Shown: positions 55,850 to 64,000 of the stretch, piece after piece | Layout of the letters: each line of letters begins with the position of its first letter | How positions within the stretch are numbered: the first letter of the stretch is position 1 | Source of the DNA: Haberlea rhodopensis | Taxonomy: Eukaryota; Streptophyta; Magnoliopsida; Lamiales; Gesneriaceae | Reading direction: 5' to 3' | DNA length: 64,000 bases | Assembly (NCBI GenBank): GCA_907163345.1 | Contig: CAJQUN010000003.1 | Span: 30,457,879 to 30,521,878, forward strand | Position numbers and translations under genes: made by a program | Notes under the pieces: model-generated | What the model was told of the DNA's origin: nothing | Seen by the model: the letters and a program-made list of their open reading frames with translations, nothing else | Databases searched by the model: none

Positions 55850-57090
55850 GCGAAGCGTGACGTAGCTCACCCTCGTTTAATAATTTACCACGTAATGATA
55901 AATAGTAAACAGGTAGGACCAAGCACGGCGTAGCTCGGCCTCTTTTAATAATTTACCACGTAATGACAAATAGTAAACAGGTAGGACCAAGCACGACGTA
56001 GCTCGACCTCTTTTAATAATTTATCACGTAATGGCAAACATTAAACAGGTAGGACCAAGAATGAAGTAGCTCGGCCTCGTTTAATAATTTACCACATAAT
56101 GACAAACATTAAACATGTAGGACCAAGCACGACATAGCTCGGCCTTGTTTAATAATTGACCACGTAATGACAAATATTAAACAGGTAGGACCAAGCATGA
56201 CGTAGCTCGGCCTCGTTTAATAATTTACCACATAATGGCAAACATTAAACATGTAGGACCAAGCACGACGTAGCTCGGCCTCGTTTAATTATTGACCACG
56301 TAATGGCAAATATTAAACAGGTAAGACCAAGCACGACGTAGCTCGGCCTCGTTTAATAATTTACCACATAAAGACAAACATTAAACAGGTAGAACCAATC
56401 AAGACGTAGCTCGGCCTTATTTAATAATTTACCACGTAATGGCAAATAGTAAACAGGTAGGACCAAGCATGACGTAGCTCGGTCTTGTTTAATAATTTAC
56501 CACATAATGGCAAACATTAAACATGTAGGACCAAGCACGACGTAGCTCGGACTCGTTTAATAATTTACCACGTAATGTCAAATTTTAAACAGGTAGGACC
56601 AAGCATGACGTAGCTCGGCCTCGTTTAATAAGTTACCACGTAATGGAAAATATTAAACACGTAGGACCAAGCACGATGTAGCTCGGCCTTGTTTAATAGT
56701 TTACCACGTAATGGCAAATAGTAAACAGGTAGGACCAAGCATGACGTAGCTCGGCCTCGTTTAATAATTTACCACGTAATGTCAAATAGTAAACATGTAA
56801 GACCATGCACGACGTAGCTCGGCCTCTTTTAATAATTTATCACGTAATGGTAAACATTAAACAGGTAGGACCAAGCTCGACGTAGCTCGGCCTTGTTTAA
56901 TAATTTACCACATAATGACAAATATTAAACAGGTAGGACCAAGCTTGACGTAGCTCGGCCTTGTTTAATAATTTACCACATAAGACAAATATTAAACACG
57001 TAGGACCAAGCACGATGTAGCTCGGCCTTGTTTAATAATTTACCACGTAATGGCAAATAGTAAACAGGTAGGACCAAGCATGACGTAGCT
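55850..57090. repeat. Array A: ~68-bp tandem repeat, about 18-19 copies
   Basis: The unit holds CGTAGCTCGGCCTCGTTTAA, TAATTTACCACGTAATG, ACAAATA, TTAAACAGGTAGGACCAAGC. GTAGCTC recurs about every 68 bases from 55862 to 57084. The array exists only in E6a and is absent from E6b. Confidence 0.92.
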
Positions 57091-57109
57091 CAGTCTCTTT
57101 TGTGTGAAA

Positions 57110-57640
57110 ATCCTCAAGCCAAGCGTAACCAGGGCTGAGGTGAGCTCGTCGTAAACGTACTCCTGAGGTAGGGTGAAAACCCTTGCTCCTGGCATAACCA
57201 GGGCTGAGGTGAGCTCGTCGTAAACGTGCTTCTTAGGTAGGGTGAAAACCCTTGCTCCTGGCGTAACCAGGGCTGAGGTAAGCTCGTCGTAAACGTGCTC
57301 CTGAGGTAGGGTGAAAACCCTTGAGCCTGGCGTAACCAAGGTTGTGGTGAGCTCGTCGTAAACGTGCTCCTGAGGTAGGGTGAAAACCCTTGAGCCTGGT
57401 GTAACCAAGGCTGTGGTGAGCTCGTCGTAAACATGCTCCTGAGGTAGGGTGAAAAACCTTGCTCCTGGCGTAACCAGGTCTGTGGTGAGCTCGTCGTAAA
57501 CGTGCTCCTGAGGTAGGGTGAAAACCCTTGAGCCTGGCATAACCAAGGCTGTGGTGAGCTCATCGTAAACGTGCTCCTGAGGTCGGGCAAAAACCCTTGA
57601 AGCCTGGCGTAACCAAGGTGAGGTGAGCCATCGTAAACAT
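57110..57640. repeat. Array B: 69-bp tandem repeat, about 8 copies
   Basis: GTAAACGTGCTCCTGAGGT recurs at 69-base steps (57151, 57220, 57289, 57358 and on), with the last step shorter. Because 69 is 23 codons, frames stay open and produce long meaningless ORFs on the minus strand. It is homologous to 61640-62060. Confidence 0.92.
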
Positions 57641-57689
57641 GCTCCTGATGTGCCAAGGGCTTATTGACAACGCCTTGGACTTCTAAATA

Positions 57690-58400
57690 TGGCCTTACTG
57701 CTAGATTGCATGCCGGAGCTGTCGAATTGGGCTTTACTGCAAGATGGCACACCCGAGCTTGATATAATGGGCCTTACTGCAAGATTGCACGCCCGAACTG
57801 TCATAATATGACCTTACTGCTATATTGCATGCCCAAGCTGTCGAATGGGCTTTACTGCAAGATGGCACACCCGAGCTCGATATAATGGGCCTTACTACGA
57901 GATTGCACGCCCGAACATTCATAATATGGCCTTACTGCTAGATTGCATGCCCGAGCTGTCGAATTGGGCTTTACTGCAAGATGGCACACCCGAGCTCGAT
58001 ATAATGGGTCTTACTGCGAGATTGCACGCCCGAACTGTCATAATATGGCCTTACTGCTATATTGCATGCCCGAGCCGTCGAATTGGGCTTTACCGCAAAA
58101 TGGCACACCCGAGCTCGATATAATGGGCCTTACTGCGAGATTGCACGCCCGAACTTTCATAATATGGCCTTACTGCTAGATTGCATGACCGAGCTGTCGA
58201 ATTGGGCCTTACTGCAAGATGGCATGCCAGAACTATCATAATATGGTCTTACTGCTAGATTGCATGCCCAAACTGACATAATAGGGCCTTACTGCTAGAT
58301 TGCATGCCCAAGCTGATAAATAGGGGCTTACTGTGAGATTGCATGCCCGATGTGATAAATAGGGGCTTACTGCGAGATTGCATGCCCGAGTTGTTGTTCA
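57690..58400. repeat. Array C: 40-bp units in a three-unit higher-order repeat
   Basis: Three related 39-40 bp units alternate: GGCCTTACTGCTAGATTGCA(...GAGCTGTCGAATTG), GGCTTTACTGCAAGATGGCA(...GAGCTCGATATAATG), GGCCTTACTGCGAGATTGCA(...GAACTGTCATAATAT). The ~120-bp trio repeats about five to six times, then decays. It is homologous to 62090-62790. Confidence 0.9.
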
Positions 58401-59858
58401 TTGAGGTCGACATGGCATGTAGAGTGAGCAATGGAGTCAAGGTCAAGTGTTAGGTTGAATATGTCATGAGCTCAGCAACGATGAACTAGAGGCCGAGGAC
58501 CTGATGTTTTGAGATATGCCTGCCTAAGCGACATAGGTCGAGCACCGGCAAGGTGTACATGACCAATTTATAACATGTCCTGAGGCACCTTCAGGAAGTG
58601 GCTTGTGGATCCAAGCAAAATAAGCGGTTCAAGTGGTAGCATGCAAAGGTTGGAGTTCTATGCTTTACATCTATTCCACAACTAACTTTCCAAATATATA
58701 AGATGCTTGGTGTTGCCTTAAGGGATCAAACATACTTGGAAATAAATCAGGATTCTAATTCTCTATATGCAATTTCATCGATGAACATAAACTTAATAGA
58801 TGAAGCAGGTGCCAAGGGAGCAAAATGAGGGTCACAATGGTGTCTCGTTCTCTCGTCCTGAAACCACTGTGGCTACGAGGTAGAGATGGTTGCATAAAGA
58901 GCAGGAAAAACACTCAAGCGAGCGGCATACGTTGACGAACATGGTTGTTAGACAACAAGTTTCTCGATGGAATAAATTGGTCGATTGAGCCGCCTTATCT
59001 TATGGACGTGATAAATCCATGTTTTCATAATCATCTTTCATATACGCAAGCATACAACAACACAACAAAAGAGTACAAAATTTCTTACTAATTATACTCA
59101 ACTAAAACTTTGTATTGACCGATTGAATTGAATATTATTTGAATCCCATTGTGGGCAATCTGAATTTGGTTTCTAGGATGTGCCTCGGATTGAAAATTTA
59201 GATAACCAGTAAGCCATATCCACTGAAAAGTAGGAGCCAAATTGCTTAGCAAGCCCAACGAGGTTAATTTTTGGTTCTAGGAATTTTTTAGTGTTCTTTC
59301 TTTCTGATGATTGTTCCATGGTCGTTGAAGCTGATACTGGGTGCCTTGGAACGTAACTCGACGGGGTATGAAGCGCGGCTCAGTGGTGGTAACTACTCGC
59401 CACTATACAAGCGGCTACTGTGAAGCGAGAATCCCTTTGGATTGTGCTTGGTAGCAACACATGCGGATTTCCATGGGAGTGGGAGTTCAGGGAGAACGAT
59501 GCTTGTTTTTAAGATATGGAGAGAGCACGGGCTGGTGGCGTAGGAACCGGCTTGTGGTGGAGCATGGGGGTGCTGAACATTTTGCGGAGATTGGAATATG
59601 GGAAGAAAACAGAGAATGAAAATTCAAGAAGTGACGGATGGGGAATATTTGGTTATTCATGGGACGGGGTCCCTTATCTCTTGATGTTCTTTTTTTTATT
59701 CCACCATAGCTTGAATCTTTCGCCCGATCATCTTAGTGGGCATAAAACGATCTAGGTGGTCTTGATGGGGTGAATCTTCTTCGGTTCGAACAAGTTTCTA
59801 CTCTTTGTTTTTTCAATCTCACGTCTTAAACTCATAGTTTCCCACAAACGGCGCCAAT
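58401..59858 (-). other. Single-copy part of E6a beside the primer site
   Basis: Near-identical to 62803-64000, with an offset of 4402 at the right end. No retroelement protein is recognised. A 48-codon minus-strand ORF (59319-59173, MEQSSERKNTKKFLEPK) is kept open in both copies but has no known motif. The primer site is at 59856-59847 on the minus strand. Confidence 0.6.
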
Positions 59859-60411
59859 TGAGATCACCAAAAAGTGTGATCTTTAATAAATATCGTGCGA
59901 TGATGCAACAAACGATTTATCTTCTATAAACTGAATTGAACCGTCCCCCAAATGTATCTGTGTATCAAAGAAAAATGATAAGATGATTCCGCCCGTAGGC
60001 GAAGCCACTCCGACGCTCAAGTCAGTATATGCTTCAATAGAAAAAGTATTGAAATTGTAGACTTTGCATAATATTAAAGGCGTATTATGAAAGACATAAG
60101 CAATAGCGTGTAAGTATTGCGTAAGTGAACGTACCTGAATGAGGGTTAGGTGCCCTCTATTTATAGATGTAGAGATAGAGTCTCAATCAATATAGAATAA
60201 GAGTTCTAGTCAATCTATAATTGTAGAGTTCTAGTCAATCTAGGAGAAGAGTTCTAGTAAATATGAAATAGTATTGTATATGGCAACTAGATCCATGATT
60301 ATCCCGAGAATATTGGGAGATGTCTTCCAAAACCCTACAACTCCTTGCTTAATCAGATTGGGTCGGTTAAAACCCATTAGGTAGATCAATCCCCCATCGA
60401 GGGGTATCACA
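59859..60411 (-). repeat. LTR-Y: LTR shared by two tandem elements (553 bp)
   Basis: It has TG...CA ends (TGAGATC at 59859, GTATCACA to 60411). On its left it abuts a tRNA-type primer site, as a 5' LTR of E6a does on the minus strand. On its right it abuts a purine tract (GGATGGGGGACT on the minus strand), as a 3' LTR of E6b does. Internally, GAGTTCTAGTCAATCTA-type units repeat three times at about 60195-60265. A minus-strand TATA-like CTATAAATAG lies near 60159-60168. Confidence 0.75.
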
Positions 60412-60849
60412 AGTCCCCCATCCTAGTCGAAATGTCGTCGAAGACCAGAAGTTCGTTAAATATTTAACCGACCTGTTCCTAGTGCCCCTGCTGTTTACTT
60501 CCACGGGAATATGAGATATAGTCAAGCTCCATGATGAATAAACATGCGGTACTAATAACATTGGCTTTATGAATATTAAGCGTCCCAAGCTCCATAATTA
60601 ATAGAAATCTCAAGCCCCAGTGATGAAAAATATACGATGCCAATGAAACTTGTTTGATTTACAGCATCAATATAATCCTGAGATGAGCAGATAAGCCAGA
60701 TCGGGCACCATAGGTAATACGGAGCAAATAAAGCTCATCTGAGCTGATTTGAGCTACATCGGAGAAATATGTGCAAATGACGCTCGACTAAACTAAGCTC
60801 CAGAGGTAATAAGTGTGCGGAGCAAATGATGTTCGCCTGATCCGAACTG

Positions 60850-61610
60850 AGCTCCAGATATAATAAATATGGGTGAGGTTTGCTCACCTGATATGAACTG
60901 AGCTCCAAAGACAATAAATAGGAGCGAAGAATGCTCGTCTGAACCGAGCTCCAAAGATAATAAATAGGGGCGAAGTGTGCTCGCCTGCTCTGAACTGAGC
61001 TCTAGAGATAACAAATATGAGCGAAGAATGCTCGTCTGAACCGAGCTCCAAAGATAATAAATAGGAGCAAAAGTGTGCTTGTCTGAACCGAGCTCCAAAG
61101 ATAATAAATAGGGGCGAAGTGTGCTCCCTTGCTCTGAATTGACCTCCAGAGATAACAAATATGAGCGAAGAATGCTCGTATGAACCGAGCTCCAAAGATA
61201 ATAAATAGGGGCAAAGTGTGCTCGCTTGCTCTGAATTGAGCTCCAGAGATAACAAATATGAGCGAAGAATGCTCGTATGAACCGAGCTCCAAAGATAATA
61301 AATAGGGGTAAAGTGTGCTCGCTTGCTCTGAATTGAGCTCCAGAGATAACAAATATGAGCGAAGAATGCTCGTATGCACCGAGCTCCAAAGATAATAAAT
61401 AGGAGCAAAAGTGTGCTCGTCTGAACCGAGCTCCAAAGATAATAAATAGGGGCGAAGTGTGCTCGTCTACTCTGAATTGAGCTCCAGAGACAACAAATAT
61501 GAGCGAAGAATGCTCGTATGAACCGAGCTCCAAAGATAATAAATAGGATCAAACGTGTGCTCGTCTGAACCGAGCTCCAAAGATAATAAATAGGGGCAAT
61601 CATCTCCTTA
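60850..61610. repeat. Array D: alternating 46- and 51-bp units
   Basis: Units start GAGCTCCAAAGATAATAAAT or GAGCTCCAGAGATAACAAAT and alternate (starts at 60900, 60946, 60997, 61043 and on). The plus-strand GAGCTC core gives a SacI-like site in nearly every unit. It is found only in E6b. Confidence 0.9.
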
Positions 61611-61639
61611 GCGTAATCTGAGCTTTGACTGAAAACTCC

Positions 61640-62060
61640 TGATGGCACTTGGCGCAGCCAAGGCAAAGAGCTCGACGTAACCGAAACAAGGTGAGCTATC
61701 GTAAACGTGCTCCTGAGGTCGGGTGAAAACCCTTAAAGCCTGGCGTAACCGAGGCAAGGTGAGTCGTCGTAAACGTGCTCCTGAGGTTGGGTAAAAACCC
61801 ATAAAGCCTGGCGTAACCGAGGCAAGGTGAGCCGTCGTAAACGTGCTCCTGAGGTCGGGTAACAACCCATAAAGCCTGGCGTAACCGAGACGAGATGAGC
61901 CGTCGTAAACGTGCTCCTGAGGTCGGGTGAAAACTCTAAAGCCTGGCGTAACCGAGGCGAGGTGAGCCGTCGTAAACGTGCTCCTGAGGTCGGGCAAAAA
62001 CCCTTGAAGCCTGGCGTAACCAAGGCGAGGTGAGCCGTTGTAAACGTGCTCCTGATGTGC
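61640..62060. repeat. Array B': 68-bp tandem repeat, about 6 copies
   Basis: GTAAACGTGCTCCTGAGGT recurs at 68-base steps (61701, 61769, 61837 and on). Counterpart of array B, whose unit is 69 bp. Confidence 0.9.
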
Positions 62061-62089
62061 CAAGGGTTTATTAACAACTCCTTGAACTT

Positions 62090-62790
62090 CTGAATATGGC
62101 CTTACTGCTAGATTGCATGCCGGAGCTGTCGAATTGGGCTTTACTGCTAGATGACACACACGAACTCGATATAATGGGCCTTACTGTGAGATTGCACGCC
62201 CGAACTGTCATAATATGACCTTACTGTTATATTGCATGCCCGAGCTGTCGAATGGGCTTTACTGCAAGATGGCACACCCGAGCTCGATATAATGGGCCTT
62301 ACTGCGAGATTGCACGCCCGAACATTCATAATATGGCCTTAGTGCTAGATTGCATGCCCGAGCTGTCGAATTGGGCTTTGCTGCAAGATGGCACACCCGA
62401 GCTCGATATAATGCCTTACTGCGCGATTGCACGCCCGAATTGTCATAATATGGCCTTACTGCTATATTGCATGCTCGAGCCGTCGAATTGGGCTTTACTG
62501 CAAGATGGCACACCCGAGCTCGATATAATGGGCCTTACTGCGAGATTGCACGCCCGAACTTTCATAATATGGCCTTACTGCTAGATTGCATGATCGAGCT
62601 GTCGAATTGGGTCTTACTGCAAAATGACACGCCCGAACTGTCATAATATGGTTTTACTGCTAGATTGCATGCCAAACTGACATAATAGGGCCTAAGTGCT
62701 AGATTGCATACCCAAGCTGATAAATAGGGACTTACTGCGAGATTGCATGCCCGATGTGATAAATAGGGGCTTACTGCGAGATTGCATGCC
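62090..62790. repeat. Array C': 40-bp units in three-unit higher-order repeat
   Basis: Same three-unit pattern as 57690-58400, with scattered differences and small deletions. Confidence 0.9.
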
Positions 62791-64000
62791 TGAGTTGTTG
62801 TTCATTGAGGTCGACATGGCATGTAGAGTGAGCAATGGAGTCAAGGTCAAGTGTTAGGTTGAATATGTCATGAGCTCAGCAACGATGAACTAGAGGCCGA
62901 GGACCTGATGTTTTGAGATATGCCTGCCTAGGCGACATGGGTCGAGCACCGGCAAGGTGTACATGACCAATTTATAATATGTCCTGAGGCACCTTCAGGA
63001 AGTGGCGTGTGGATCCAAGCAAAATAAGCGGTTCAAGTGGTAGCATGCAAAGGTTGGAGTTCTATGCTTTACATCTATTCCACAACTAACTTTCCAAATG
63101 TATAAGATGCTTGGTGTTGCCTTAAGGGATCAAACATACTTCGAAATAAATCAGCATTCTAATTCTCTATATGCAACTTCATCGATGAACATAAACTTAA
63201 TAGATGAAGCAGGTGCCAATGGAGCGAAATGAGGGTCACAATGGTGTGTCGTTCTCTCGTCCTGAAACCACTGTGGCTACGAGGTAGAGATGGTTGCATA
63301 AAGAGCAGGAAAAACACTCAAGCGAGCGGCATACATTGACGAACATGGTTGTTAGACAACAAGTTTCTCGATGGAATAAATTGGTCGATTGAGCCGCCTT
63401 ATCTTATGGACGTGATAAATCCATGTTTTCATAATCATCTTTCATAGACGCAAGCATACAACAACACAACAAAAGAGTACAAAATTTCTTACTAATTATA
63501 CTCAACTAAAACTTTGTATTGACCGATTGAATTGAATATTATTTGAATCCCATTGTGGGCAATCTGAATTTGGTTTCTAGGATGTGCCTCGGATTGAAAA
63601 TTTAGATAACCAGTAAGCCATATCCACTGAAAAGTAGGAGCCAAATTGCTTAGCAAGCCCAACGAGGTTATTTTTTGGTTCTAGGAATTTTTTAGTGTTC
63701 TTTCTTCCTGATGATTGTTCCATGGTCGTTGAAGCGATACTGGGTGCCTTGAAACGTAACTCGACGGGGTATGAAGCGCGGCTCAGTGGTGGTAACTACT
63801 CGCCACTATACAAGCGGCTACTGTGAAGCGAGAGTCCCTTTGGATTGTGCTTGGCAGCAACACATACGGATTTCCATGGGAGTGGGAGTTCAGGGAGAAC
63901 GATGCTTGTTTTAAGATATGGAGAGAGCACGGGCTGGTGGCGTAGGAACCGGCTTGTGGTGGAGCATGGGGGTGCTGAACATTTTGCGGAGATTGGAATA

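Larger units (their letters stand above)
55728..59858 (-). mobile_element. E6a: internal region of a non-autonomous, repeat-filled Ty3-like element
   Basis: It runs from the purine tract beside LTR-X to a primer site TGGCGCCGTT (minus strand, 59856 downward) beside LTR-Y. That site matches the 3' end of Asp tRNA and is usual for Tat/Athila-type Ty3 elements. No Gag, protease, RT or integrase motif is present. Instead there are three tandem arrays (68 bp, 69 bp and 40 bp units) and about 1.45 kb of single-copy sequence. This is a LARD-like element that would need enzymes from a partner. Confidence 0.65.
60412..64000 (-). mobile_element. E6b: second repeat-filled element, cut by the window edge
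   Basis: It continues from LTR-Y to the right. The first 1.2 kb (with array D) differ from E6a. From about 61620 on it is homologous to E6a from 57108 to about 59600: array B', array C', then the single-copy part. By the 4402-base offset the next LTR should start near 64261, beyond the window. There is no coding capacity. Confidence 0.65.

Noticed and set aside
55850..57090. CRISPR-like array
   Set aside because: The whole ~68-bp unit repeats without unique spacers, in plant nuclear DNA inside a retroelement; it is a satellite-type repeat.
57040..57752. Minus-strand ORFs of 168 and 212 codons
   Set aside because: They are artefacts of the 69-bp array (23 codons per unit). Two frames are open at once and no domain is seen.
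59516..59755. 79-codon plus-strand ORF in E6a
   Set aside because: It lies in the non-coding part beside the primer site on the wrong strand and shows no domain; its copy in E6b runs to the window edge.
60793..61666. Minus-strand ORFs of 246, 260 and 144 codons
   Set aside because: They overlap in different frames of array D. The open frames come from a repeat lacking stops, not from coding constraint.

Overview
The window is nuclear DNA of a flowering plant, most likely a eudicot. It is AT-rich, has introns with GT-AG borders, and carries two recognisable single-copy plant genes. The rest is mostly LTR retrotransposons and small DNA transposons, many nested in each other. I cannot name the species from sequence alone.

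Host genes. (1) 11826-15833 (+) is a 13-exon gene for a 440-residue major facilitator superfamily transporter of the plant HIAT1-like type. (2) 39429-47007 (-) is a 14-exon gene for a 568-residue ACT-domain serine/threonine/tyrosine kinase of the STY46/STY8/STY17 group. Every exon junction of both genes closes in phase. A broken plant gene relic lies at about 16840-17440. A decayed polyprotein-like relic, possibly an endogenous pararetrovirus, lies at 37213-38691.

Layout. 1-9091: two related, decayed Ty1/copia elements (E1, cut by the window edge, and E2, with AGAAC target duplication). 9097-11684: intergenic, with a hAT-type element inserted in an older MITE. 11826-15833: transporter gene. 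17512-34614: a minus-strand copia element (E3) of the E1/E2 lineage, split by a young plus-strand Sirevirus-like copia element (E4, 19931-30631, target duplication CAAAC, LTRs identical to the eye except for a poly-C run). E4 carries gag, pol and an extra envelope-like ORF. 35690-36563: a second hAT-type element. 39429-47007: kinase gene, whose introns hold a deleted and internally inverted copia element (E7), a hAT-type element and a fold-back element. 47830-49871: two MITE-like elements. 50295-54916: a young non-autonomous copia element (E5, target duplication AAAAA) with an intact fused ORF. 55184-64000: minus-strand, repeat-filled, non-autonomous Ty3-like elements in tandem that share an LTR.

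Most interesting signal. In E1, E2 and E3 the sequence just inside the 5' LTR is not a tRNA primer site. It is a perfect complement of a 12-14 base segment within the LTR itself. It starts two bases after the LTR end in all three, and it co-varies between E1/E2 and E3, which have unrelated sequences there. E4, E5 and E7 instead have the usual initiator-Met-tRNA-type site. This suggests self-priming or primer-site masking in one plant copia lineage.
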